The position numbers were made by a program, and so were the translations under genes. Shown one piece after another: positions 15,701 through 22,479 of a stretch of DNA of 22,479 bases (position 1 is its first letter; every line of letters begins with the position of its first letter). The DNA is from JAWUVP01 sp034112285. GTDB taxonomy: Bacteria > Pseudomonadota > Gammaproteobacteria > JABDGN01. The notes beneath the pieces are model-generated. The model was not told the DNA's origin and searched no databases. It saw only the letters and a list, made by a program, of their open reading frames with translations. Where the stretch lies: positions 1 to 22,479 of the forward strand of contig JAWUVP010000038.1 of NCBI GenBank assembly GCA_034112285.1. Reading direction: 5' to 3'.

Positions 15701-15919
15701 TCTCTTACCGACCGCGGCATCTGGGCATGGTTACGCCTAATAGAAAAAGCAGATGCAGAACCCACTGCTCAAAAAAATGTGTGGAAGCTTCGCTACCATA
15801 AAGGCAGTGCACAGTTTCAATTGCAAGTGATAGCCTCACCGGCGATGAATGTAGTGTTGAATGGTGACTTAGCTAACTTACAACTAGCCAGTAAAATTGT
15901 GGAGAATAATTATGAGTAA
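12800..15919 (+). CDS. tssM: TssM, IcmF-type inner-membrane protein
   Basis: TssM spans the inner membrane and reaches TssJ across the periplasm. Membrane helices are visible at about residues 25-44 and 53-74, and a third at about 362-387 precedes the large periplasmic part, as expected for IcmF. The cytoplasmic domain between helices two and three lacks a recognisable Walker A (GxxGxGKT) where many TssM proteins have one; the comparable stretch reads QVLIVADATNAHFP. At 1039 residues it is somewhat shorter than common TssM proteins (about 1100-1200). It starts 12 nt after tssL, and its stop overlaps the vgrG start by 8 nt in ATGAGTAA, the same arrangement as tssB/tssC. Confidence 0.94.
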   Translation: MKAFFIKLGSAIGKFWQNIIADWRIMLLIIVGLLLFIVSWFLWAKLSSFFLAGQLLMSLLTVLVYGLIITMVYGFRYLVKSSTLTTLAQKAKGIDALKPNIAASQVDVEIKQFLTHKLAWKRFIPLAVQKLFVRKKIYLLLEQQAQLADHLLACGWTCLDNPEQLPVNIWTQDKQVLIVADATNAHFPIVLKYLAKYSVLHRLSGVMQVVNVNDLLSQQAVHDIRETVLQQRQLLSRHTAFKGMASTVLISNLGSLLGTDEAMTIPEFSQFFSGNNNLSTPIALQYITANITKFSKSNPETVDNAKLYWLLNTLANLQEHLHTNDNNDAWLLLEPNGVANKMKLLSNTLVQLKKSRQDILVSRTKFGLLSGLILVLMLGVAAMIASFSVNYQKITSSITLLNDYQNLPWASYSKTDLTPAYKSYQLYSVYQNDKLLTHMGLYQGDKVEGILQPLFVKQINQRYVPKLVTDLHQLLADSVNKDQNIAQALSAYLMLGQPKQYDAGFVTNWLQTNKAPLANPESVAILAALQQKTFAVSKIDDELLAKAKKLLPSLSTQIRYQLLKQAGKMPVLDFNQALSGVADDLNKPASLNISSLYGKESLLAVVNHQPGNVVDIMMRNIWFYNTSGSQQALRQQILAEYVDSYINSWHVWTNKVQFNNTNSLDAANALAQRATESDGLWQKLGAIIVRNTRFSDVSTGPLTKVNQAFASWQAALNSAKLKNSRQAVRADFDAMANSVQTIAKAGNPNQAAFKTLQAALSSGEGIKGFATLDATVKVLPPAAQQWLLKLRTAVTAGVFAAAHHNITDNLKLLVASQLDTITSQYPFNADSQNDVDPAQLNKLFAKEGVVSKFVNEKINPFYAVDTGQSKALYGACINFSSDERKFYTLLADISNSFFGNNGDALQIAFTLSPTYLSNSVGSARLNLLNNTMDYQHGPQKPINYSWPTSLVNLDASLQLVKSNGRQLSLTDRGIWAWLRLIEKADAEPTAQKNVWKLRYHKGSAQFQLQVIASPAMNVVLNGDLANLQLASKIVENNYE

Positions 15920-17771
15920 CTTACAGCAAGACCACCGACGCTTGCAAATTGTCGGCAGCAGTGCTTTTTTAAATAATAGTTTGTTGGTGCACGTTAATGG
16001 CACAGAGACATTTTCAGACTGCTTCAGCTTTGAATGTGTACTGTATTCTACAGAACTAACCCTAACCAGCAAAGATATTTTAGGTGCCGAATTTTCCGGA
16101 AAAATTATGCAAGGCCCAAATAATAATCTTGAAGTGGCACGTTACATCAACGGTTTGGTCACTCGATTAACCATTGCCGATTTGGAGTTTTACGATATGG
16201 GTAGCAGCAAAGTGCAAGTGCGTAAATACATCATCATCGTTAAACCGGCCTTTTGTTTATTGCAGCAAAGCTGCCACAATCGCGTGTTTCAAGTCAAAGG
16301 ACAAAAGGGCTGTGACATTGTGGAGCATGTGTTAAAACTTTACAGCATCGATTACGACATTAGCAAGCTCGGAAATAAAAGTAAAAAAGAATACTGCCTA
16401 CAATACCAAGAAAGCGACTATGATTTTGTATGCCGTATGTTATCTGAATTAGGTGCATATTTTTACTTTCAACAAACTGAAAGTAAATGCACCATGGTTA
16501 TTGCCGATAAGACTAATGCCTACAATAGTAGCTCGACCCTAGAGCTCGCTTATTTTTCTGACACATTGCTAAATGAGCAAGTGAAATCCTGCTATTACCG
16601 TGCCGACTATGTGGTGGGACAATTTACCACGAGTGATTTTATTTTAGATAAACCAAGCCAAGCGGTTAAAGGTGAGATGGCCATTAAAAGTGAGGCGGCC
16701 AGTAACGAACAAAGCGACTCGTTGGTTTCATATGTTAACGAGGCAAGCTTAAAGACTAGCGCCGATGCCAAGAACGTGTTGCAAACCTATGTTGAGCAAC
16801 AAGAAGCGAGCACGGTTAACATCACCGCTGAAATCACGTCTGCGGTGAGTGTGGCTGAAATAATTAGTTTTACAGGGCCATATTTTAAGCAGCAAAATAT
16901 TAAAAAAGTTGTCATCACCAAGCTTGAGTTGGCAGCGACTGATTTACGTGGTTTAACACCACATATTGAGTATGAAGCTGAACCTTTGGTAGAAGCAACG
17001 ATCACGGTTATTTCGAGTGACACTTTGTGGCGACCTAAAAAACTCACAACGACCATTAACCCAGGCATGCAATTAGCCTATGTGGTCAACGCCAAGGGCA
17101 CCACCGACTCGAGCCAGCCATTATATTTCGATGAACTAGGACGGGTGTGTATCAAGTTTATGTGGGAAGGGTATCAAGGTGTTGGTGTAGACGCTAACAA
17201 ATTTGATCAATGCATGGTGAGCATGATTCACCATTGGGACAATGGCTTATATCGTGTTGGTACATCGGTGATTGTCGATTTTCTAAATAATGATCCTGAT
17301 AAACCGGTTATCATCGGCGCTGTTAATACCGGTGATAGCTTACCATTGGGAAAATACAGCCAGGAGACAGCCACGCAGAGTATTATTTCCCGCATGCAAG
17401 GCACGCAAACAGGCGATTACAATTCGATTAAATTTGATGATAAGAATGATAAGCAAGCGTTAATCATCAACGCGATTAGTGATTTGATTACTTCTGCGAA
17501 AAAAGAAACCTTTAGCAGCGAAGAAACTTCCCGCAAGGTAGAAAAAAATTATTCACTGGAGGCACAAAAAGAAAAATACACCAGCAAAGGCATGCAACGT
17601 GATGTGGATGGTGACATACAGGTGAGTGCCAAAAATGAAGAATATAAAAGTGATAGCGTTAAACGTAAGGTAAGTGGTAAATATGATTTAAATGCCAGGG
17701 ATGTGCATATTACCGGGAACATTGTGTTAGATGGCAATTTGATTGTGAAGGGCACGGTTGATGTGCAGTAA
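15912..17771 (+). CDS. vgrG: VgrG (TssI), T6SS spike protein
   Basis: VgrG trimers form the puncturing spike on the baseplate. The gp27-like part includes ESDYDFVCRMLSELGAYFYF (about residues 165-190), a classic VgrG motif. The gp5-like OB-fold follows at about residues 405-475 (DELGRVCIKFMWEG, YRVGTSVIVDFLNNDPDKPV). A Lys-rich beta-helix stalk ends in ITGNIVLDGNLIVKGTVDVQ. At 619 residues there is no extra C-terminal effector domain. ATG 15912 with GGAG at 15901-15904 is the start; an upstream in-frame TTG lies inside tssM. It is the last gene of the unit. The tip is probably the DUF4280 protein encoded just downstream. Confidence 0.96.
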   Translation: MSNLQQDHRRLQIVGSSAFLNNSLLVHVNGTETFSDCFSFECVLYSTELTLTSKDILGAEFSGKIMQGPNNNLEVARYINGLVTRLTIADLEFYDMGSSKVQVRKYIIIVKPAFCLLQQSCHNRVFQVKGQKGCDIVEHVLKLYSIDYDISKLGNKSKKEYCLQYQESDYDFVCRMLSELGAYFYFQQTESKCTMVIADKTNAYNSSSTLELAYFSDTLLNEQVKSCYYRADYVVGQFTTSDFILDKPSQAVKGEMAIKSEAASNEQSDSLVSYVNEASLKTSADAKNVLQTYVEQQEASTVNITAEITSAVSVAEIISFTGPYFKQQNIKKVVITKLELAATDLRGLTPHIEYEAEPLVEATITVISSDTLWRPKKLTTTINPGMQLAYVVNAKGTTDSSQPLYFDELGRVCIKFMWEGYQGVGVDANKFDQCMVSMIHHWDNGLYRVGTSVIVDFLNNDPDKPVIIGAVNTGDSLPLGKYSQETATQSIISRMQGTQTGDYNSIKFDDKNDKQALIINAISDLITSAKKETFSSEETSRKVEKNYSLEAQKEKYTSKGMQRDVDGDIQVSAKNEEYKSDSVKRKVSGKYDLNARDVHITGNIVLDGNLIVKGTVDVQ

Positions 17772-17821
17772 TTGCTTAGGTCAGTATGGCACAACTCCGG
17801 AACATAGAATATAACTCGCCA

Positions 17822-17869
17822 GTAACAAACCAGCAATAATTCCTACACATTGCTTTGTCATACTCTTAT
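17822..17869 (+). promoter_or_regulatory. Promoter-like shared element, copy 3 (before DUF4280-tssE-tssF-tssG)
   Basis: CAGCAATAATTCCTACACAT is followed by TGTCATACT (extended -10, CATACT at 17859-17864), again 20 bases after GCAATA. It predicts a leader of about 130 nt before the DUF4280 start at 18003, much longer than at copies 1 and 2. Nothing else is recognised in that leader. Confidence 0.6.
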
Positions 17870-18002
17870 TGAAGCTAGAAGCCTTACTTTGCCCCTATTA
17901 GGTATGAATGCTGCAACTTCCGCTGTCATTTCGACTAGGTGTAGTGCACGGAGAGAGAAAGTGTTCGGTCAGGTTGACGAAAGAAAACAACAGGAGAAAA
18001 AT

Positions 18003-18392
18003 ATGAGTGATATTATTGTAGAAGGCGCGCAATGTGAATGCATGTTTGGACAATCCAAATGTCAATTATTGGTCACCAGCAATATGACCAATAAAGTAAA
18101 AGGCAAAAAAATCGCCACCATTCTGGATTTTGCACCAGGTATTAATTTATCTAGCTTTGGTACTTGCAAGTCACCAGCTAACCCTGCGTATGTTGCAAGC
18201 CAATCGGTTGGTGGGCCGCCACCACCGTGCATTCCAGTCACGGTGGCGCCATGGTCTCCGGGTGCAAGCAAAACCACCTTGAGAAAAATTCCAGTATTAA
18301 TCAAAGACTCGTGCGCCAGCTGCGCATTTGCTGCGGTTCCTCAATCAATTAGCATTGTCAAACCCAATCAAGCGGATATGACCACAAAATAG
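18003..18392 (+). CDS. DUF4280 PAAR-like protein, probable VgrG spike tip
   Basis: 129 residues matching the DUF4280 pattern: an N-terminal VEGAQCECMFGQSKC, then TILDFAPGINLSSFGTCKSP with NPAYVAS, the PPPPCIPVTVAPWSPGASK stretch, and a final KDSCASCAF cysteine pair. DUF4280 proteins are PAAR-like and are found at the tips of VgrG spikes and related contractile systems, where they sharpen the spike and can carry cargo. No toxin domain is attached here. ATG 18003 is chosen over upstream in-frame codons because AGGAG sits just before it. It leads the tssE-F-G unit, 10 nt before tssE. Confidence 0.85.
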   Translation: MSDIIVEGAQCECMFGQSKCQLLVTSNMTNKVKGKKIATILDFAPGINLSSFGTCKSPANPAYVASQSVGGPPPPCIPVTVAPWSPGASKTTLRKIPVLIKDSCASCAFAAVPQSISIVKPNQADMTTK

Positions 18393-18402
18393 GAAAGAAA
18401 AT

Positions 18403-18900
18403 ATGAAAATAATTCATCAGACTCATTACAAACCCGCTTCTATTTTATGTCATTTTCAAGGTGCTAATCGTACTGAAGCTGAAATCAGTAAACAACAAAG
18501 TTTGCAAAAAGTATTGGAGGATGTGCAAACTGAGCTAGGGAAATTATTAAATTATAAACGCAATCACTTAATCACTGAAATGCACGGTGAACACATTGAC
18601 GATTCTATTTTAGCCTATGGCTTACCGGACTTAAGCCACTACAACCCCAACTCTGAACGGGACCGCTTGGAAGTAAAACATTTATTGCAAACCACCATTG
18701 AAAATTATGAGACACGCTTACAGAACATTAGCATTGTCGATGAGCCCTTAACTGAAGCCGCCATTAACACCAGCATGCGCTTCACGGTGCATGCCACCTT
18801 GGTCTTGGCCGAAGAGCGTTTAAGCTTGCGTTTTGATTCTGTCATTCAACCCGATAGTGATGAGGTGCGCTTGCACCACTTTGCAGAGAATGTGATTTAA
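18403..18900 (+). CDS. tssE: TssE, T6SS baseplate gp25-like protein
   Basis: TssE is the gp25/lysozyme-related baseplate wedge component that contacts the sheath. The 165-residue protein has the family's conserved core: ILAYGLPDLSHYNPNSER followed by LLQTTIENYETRLQNISI, where the Glu and Arg of the usual EPRL-type motif appear as YETRL. The first 50 or so residues are less conserved. AGGAAAG precedes the start. tssF follows after 10 nt. Confidence 0.92.
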   Translation: MKIIHQTHYKPASILCHFQGANRTEAEISKQQSLQKVLEDVQTELGKLLNYKRNHLITEMHGEHIDDSILAYGLPDLSHYNPNSERDRLEVKHLLQTTIENYETRLQNISIVDEPLTEAAINTSMRFTVHATLVLAEERLSLRFDSVIQPDSDEVRLHHFAENVI

Positions 18901-18910
18901 GGAGACTATT

Positions 18911-20590
18911 ATGCAACAAACATTATTACGCTATTTCGACGACGAGCTCGCATATCTGCGTAAAGGTATGCAACGCTTTGCCAAGCAATATCCACAGGTT
19001 GCTGCTAGCCTAAATTTAAATTCACGCGAAATGGAAGACCCGCAAGTCACGCGTTTATTAGAGGGGTTTGCCTTACTCAGCAGTCGAACACGTTGCCATC
19101 AAGATGAATTATTTACCGAATTAAATGCGGCACTATTAGACGCTTTATTTCCACATTACCGTGCACCCATACCCAGTATGTCGGTGATCGCTTTGCAAGC
19201 CAATCCCAGCTTACAAACCGTATCGACACTCGCGCGCGGCGAACAGGTTGAAACGCTAGCGGTTGCTGGCATGCCATTGGTGTTTAGCACATGCTATGCG
19301 GTTGACTTAACCCCTGTAACTATCAGCACAGCCCATTTTGCTCATGAAGTCAATACTTTTCAGCTTACTCTTTCCAGCCTAGACCCCGACGTAAAATTTT
19401 CTGATATGGAGATTAAAAAATTACGCTTTTATATTAATGAACAAGATATATTGGGTGAAAACATTTATCAAGCTCTGCTGTCTCATTGTGATACGGTGCA
19501 ATTTGATAATGGACCTAACCTTCCCGCCAATAAAATTATTAGCCCGGTTGGCTTTAATGAGGATGAAGCACTATTGCCGTGGGATAATATCAGCGCGCCA
19601 GTCAACCGGCTCCTAAGTGAATATTTTAGTTTCAAAGCTAAATTTATGTTTTTTGATGTATCGCTCCAAAGCAGTAGCCTGCCAGATAGCAATCAATTGC
19701 GTATAACCTTTAACCTTAAAAAAGTCATGCCGGCTAGCTTTAGATTTGTTAACACCAGTAGCTTTTCCTTAAATTGCACGCCGGTGATTAATTTGTTTCA
19801 AAAAGAATTGGAGCCAGTGGCTGTAGATAATCAACATTACCAATATCCATTACTCATCGACAAACGCTACCCTGAAAGCTATGAAGTACATACTGTGTGC
19901 AAAGTTATTGATATTAGTGATTCGGGGGCGCCTAACCAATTGCCTAGACTATACGGACAGGACAATGCTTTAATCTCGCAGCGCCATTGGCACGTGGTGC
20001 GACGCTATAACACCTTAAATTCTCATGAAATAAGCACCTGCTATATTCGTTTAGCAGATACCAAGGAAAAAAATGACAATACCGTGCTTGATATTCAAGC
20101 TACTTGCTTTAATGATAACTTGCCTGCGCAATTAGATTTATCTAGCCAAGAAGCAAACTTGCAATTGGTTAACGCCAGCCTTGCGGTTGATAAGATCCAA
20201 TTTTTATTGCAGCCAACCCGGGTACAACGTCAACAACAAAATTTATCGGAACAAGACCAGCTCACCTTACAAATCGCCAACAATCGCTTAGCACTTACCG
20301 ACCAGCATCAAGCTAGCCAATACTTGCGGACTATTTTAAACGCCTGTGATTTAAGCAATGGACAAAAAGCCGACATGGTCACTAACGTTATTCCCGAGCA
20401 AGTAATTTTGCGTTCTGGCAATAGTTTACTCTCGCCGTTTATTTACGGCACTAAATTACACGTGTATTTAAAAAAATCATTCTTCGAGTTTTGCAGTCGT
20501 TATTTATTTACACAAGTATTGCAACAAAGCTTTACCTTAGATATTAATATTAACTCACGAGTCGAGTGGGATTTTATCGATGCTGAATAA
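18911..20590 (+). CDS. tssF: TssF, T6SS baseplate wedge protein
   Basis: TssF with TssG and TssE builds the baseplate wedges that hold the VgrG hub and recruit TssK. The 559-residue protein begins with the diagnostic LLRYFDDELAYLRKGMQRFA and FAKQYPQVAASLNLN, then DPQVTRLLEGFALLSSRTR and LLDALFPHYRAPIPSM. Length is a little under the common 580-630 residues. AAGGAG sits upstream of ATG 18911. The 3' end overlaps the tssG start by 11 nt, implying coupled translation. Confidence 0.95.
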   Translation: MQQTLLRYFDDELAYLRKGMQRFAKQYPQVAASLNLNSREMEDPQVTRLLEGFALLSSRTRCHQDELFTELNAALLDALFPHYRAPIPSMSVIALQANPSLQTVSTLARGEQVETLAVAGMPLVFSTCYAVDLTPVTISTAHFAHEVNTFQLTLSSLDPDVKFSDMEIKKLRFYINEQDILGENIYQALLSHCDTVQFDNGPNLPANKIISPVGFNEDEALLPWDNISAPVNRLLSEYFSFKAKFMFFDVSLQSSSLPDSNQLRITFNLKKVMPASFRFVNTSSFSLNCTPVINLFQKELEPVAVDNQHYQYPLLIDKRYPESYEVHTVCKVIDISDSGAPNQLPRLYGQDNALISQRHWHVVRRYNTLNSHEISTCYIRLADTKEKNDNTVLDIQATCFNDNLPAQLDLSSQEANLQLVNASLAVDKIQFLLQPTRVQRQQQNLSEQDQLTLQIANNRLALTDQHQASQYLRTILNACDLSNGQKADMVTNVIPEQVILRSGNSLLSPFIYGTKLHVYLKKSFFEFCSRYLFTQVLQQSFTLDININSRVEWDFIDAE

Positions 20591-21458
20591 ATCATTCGAT
20601 AACATCAGCTCATTTGTTCAGTTAATGCGACAAATTAAAAATCGCTTACCGGAGTCCGATGTGCGTTTTTTACAAAATACTAGCTTGCAATTTCCACAGC
20701 AAGAGTTTTCTGCAGTTGAACACGATGATAGCGAACAGCAGGTCACCGTGCTCACCAACTTCTTAGGTTTGCTCGGTGCTACGGGAACCTTGCCAGTACA
20801 TTACACAGAAGATGTACTGCATCAATTAAAAGCCAAAAATTACGCACAAAAGGATTTTTATGATATTTTCCACCAACGAATTATGGAGTTGTTCTACGCT
20901 GCAAACCAGGCATTAGCGCCGATCATTGATGCTGATACCGTGAACCTTAAACAAAATGAACAAAGTGCCATTCAGAGATATTTATGCTACCTACTCGGTA
21001 TAGATTACCAAACGGATAATGCAGCGCTACAACATAATGTTTTTTACGCCAATCCAACTCCCAGCGCCGCTAAGCTAGAACAAATATTACAAGCGAATAC
21101 CTTGTTTGATATTAACGTGCGCCAAAATAGGCCCGTAACAGAATCTATTCCCGCTCTATATTGCAATTATTTAGATCACACCAGGCCACAAAACATGGTC
21201 TTAAACGAAACATTTGTACTTGGCACGCGAGCCCGCTTTGACCATGTTTATTTTTCGATAATGGTAATCGCTAAAGATTTCGCTGAATTTGTGCGCTTAA
21301 AACGAGATACGAAGATTATTGAGACGATTAAACAACACGCACACGCCTACGCCGGTAATGCTTTTAAATTTAATATTGATATCGACCTTGCTAAACAACT
21401 CCAACAGCCGATGTATTTGAGTTCACAGGCATATTTGGGGGCAAGTAGTTTTTTGTAG
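20580..21458 (+). CDS. tssG: TssG, T6SS baseplate wedge protein
   Basis: Partner of TssF in the baseplate wedge. The conserved stretch LTNFLGLLGATGTLPVHYTE (about residues 58-77) is characteristic, as are the N-terminal RLPESDVRFLQN and the central DIFHQRIMELFYAANQA. It is 292 residues, shorter than many TssG proteins (about 330-350), but the frame is intact. It is the last T6SS gene of the window; a short palindrome and the IS30 element follow within about 35 bases. Confidence 0.92.
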   Translation: MLNKSFDNISSFVQLMRQIKNRLPESDVRFLQNTSLQFPQQEFSAVEHDDSEQQVTVLTNFLGLLGATGTLPVHYTEDVLHQLKAKNYAQKDFYDIFHQRIMELFYAANQALAPIIDADTVNLKQNEQSAIQRYLCYLLGIDYQTDNAALQHNVFYANPTPSAAKLEQILQANTLFDINVRQNRPVTESIPALYCNYLDHTRPQNMVLNETFVLGTRARFDHVYFSIMVIAKDFAEFVRLKRDTKIIETIKQHAHAYAGNAFKFNIDIDLAKQLQQPMYLSSQAYLGASSFL

Positions 21459-21472
21459 CGAGTTCAGCTATT

Positions 21473-21490
21473 TTACTTGGATTCAAGTAA
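21473..21490. repeat. Short palindrome after tssG, next to the IS30 end
   Basis: TTACTTG (21473-21479) pairs with CAAGTAA (21484-21490) around GATT, 15 bases after the tssG stop. No T-run follows. It may be a remnant of the tssG terminator or the IS30 target; some IS30-family elements prefer palindromic sites. Confidence 0.45.
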
Positions 21491-22479
21491 TAAGTGCAAC
21501 GCCCAAAATTCTACGCGACCCTTTGAAAAACATCAAGCGGCGCTTTATACCCCAAAGTTTTCCTAGGCCTATTATTCAGCTTATTCGTAATATCAATAAT
21601 TTTGTTAGGGCAGAGATTTCGCAACACCTGCGACTTGGGAAGATACTGGCGTATTAATCCATTGGTGTTTTCGTTAAGCCCCCGCTCCCAGGAATGTTAA
21701 GGGTGAGCAAAATACACGTCAGCCTTTAATGCCTTAGCAAGGGCTTTATGGTTAGTAAATTCTTTGCCGTTATCAAATGTGATGGTATGTACCTGAGATT
21801 GATAAGGTTTTAAAAGCTCGATGATAGCGGCGGTAACATTTTCCTCTGTTTTATTGTCAACTTGCAGTGCAACCGTTAGCTTGCTCTTACGCTCAACCAG
21901 CGTAAGAACAGCACCTTTATGGCCTTTACCAATAATCGTATCGCCTTCCCAATCTCCAATACGTGATTTTTTATCCACAATTGCGGGACGTTTATCAATA
22001 AACACTCTATCTGGGATAACACCGCGTTTATCTTGCTTGCCATAGCGCTTTTTATAGTGTTTACGCTGATTTCGTAGGTGCTCATGCAGCGTACCGCCTT
22101 TCTTCATATTGGCCCATACGTATAAATATATTCGCTCATGACTCACCATCGAGATATCATTCGCCCGGCAGTAACCCGTGATTTGTTCGGGCGACCATTC
22201 TTGACGAAGATAGGCTTCTAACTGCTGCTTCATTACCTCATCTAGCTTGGTGGCTTTAGCTGCGTTGTACCGACGCGCCTCAGCCTTATTTTGGGATTGT
22301 TGAGGACGGTAGCCTCGCTCTCCCGTGTTACGCTTGAGCTCTCGGCTTATTGTTGATTTTGCCCGACCTAGCTTCTGCGCTATTTTGCTTTGAGTTAAGC
22401 CGCTTTCTTTATAAGCTTTTATTTGGTATCGTTCTTCTTGAGTTAGCTGGTTATACATTTTAAGTGCTCCTTTAGTTTA
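21491..22479 (-). mobile_element. IS30-family insertion sequence, partial
   Basis: The element carries an IS30 transposase in reverse orientation and runs off the right edge. The inner end is placed at about 21491, where TAAGTGCAACGCCC begins directly after the palindrome. This boundary is estimated because the partner repeat is outside the window. Confidence 0.75.
21511..22458 (-). pseudogene. IS30-family transposase with a premature stop before the catalytic Glu
   Basis: The protein starts at ATG 22458 with an HTH region (LTQSKIAQKLGRAKSTISRE) and shows the first two catalytic Asp residues in RIGDWEGDTIIGKGHKG and TITFDNGKEF. After YFAHP a TAA (21697-21699) interrupts at the position normally held by Tyr. 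The same frame then continues HSWERGLNENTNGLIRQYLP, containing the catalytic Glu, and ends at 21511 after 315 codons in total. A single substitution therefore removes the third catalytic residue, and the 253-residue product should be inactive. GGAG precedes the start. Confidence 0.9.

Noticed and set aside
1..22479. CRISPR array, tRNA or rRNA genes
   Set aside because: No regularly spaced direct repeats and no tRNA- or rRNA-like sequence was seen on either strand.

Overview
The window holds a nearly complete type VI secretion system (T6SS) locus of about 18 kb, hemmed in by insertion sequences. The DNA is moderately AT-rich. The T6SS proteins are of the proteobacterial type: TssJ lipoprotein, DotU-type TssL and IcmF-type TssM are all present. 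A C-terminal DnaJ-like J domain sits on one cargo gene, and the IS load is heavy. Together these suggest a gammaproteobacterium with a host- or amoeba-associated lifestyle (Legionellales/Coxiellaceae-like). This is inference; no rRNA or other taxonomic marker is present.

Left flank (1-2663): a decayed IS6/IS26-like transposase with two in-frame stops and a recognisable terminal repeat; a 5'-truncated gene of unknown function cut off by an intact ISL3-family element; then the ISL3 element with perfect 25-bp ends. Right flank (about 21491-22479): an IS30-family transposase with a stop before its catalytic glutamate.

T6SS, block 1 (2716-6494): a divergently transcribed 161-aa gene of unknown function, then tssA-tssB-tssC reading rightwards and ending at a strong terminator. 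Cargo block (6564-8123): an endonuclease/exonuclease/phosphatase (EEP) fold nuclease joined to a C-terminal J domain. It is now split over three frames by two compensating one-base shifts in poly-A runs. It is followed by an orphan 63-nt copy of the tssC 3' end, a long imperfect hairpin and a terminator. Block 2: a second, N-terminally short tssC paralogue (8741-10051). Block 3 (10327-17771): tssJ-tssK-tssL-tssM-vgrG, tightly packed (2-nt gap, 1-nt overlap, 12-nt gap, 8-nt overlap). Block 4 (18003-21458): a DUF4280 PAAR-like spike-tip protein, tssE, tssF and tssG.

How the parts work together: TssJ (outer membrane), TssL and TssM (inner membrane) form the membrane complex. TssK, TssE, TssF and TssG with VgrG form the baseplate, with the DUF4280 protein as the probable tip. 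TssA primes and caps the sheath, and TssB/TssC build it. No recognisable hcp (tssD) or clpV (tssH) is present. The 161-aa divergent gene is the only unassigned gene of Hcp-like size in the locus.

Blocks 2, 3 and 4 are each preceded by a copy of the same roughly 45-bp promoter-like element with an extended -10 box, which suggests coordinated expression. A 15-bp palindrome in front of tssA contains the same GCAATA half-site. The points most worth following up are the EEP-J cargo gene and its poly-A shifts, the foreign tssC relic beside it, the short tssC paralogue, the shared promoter element and the missing hcp/clpV.
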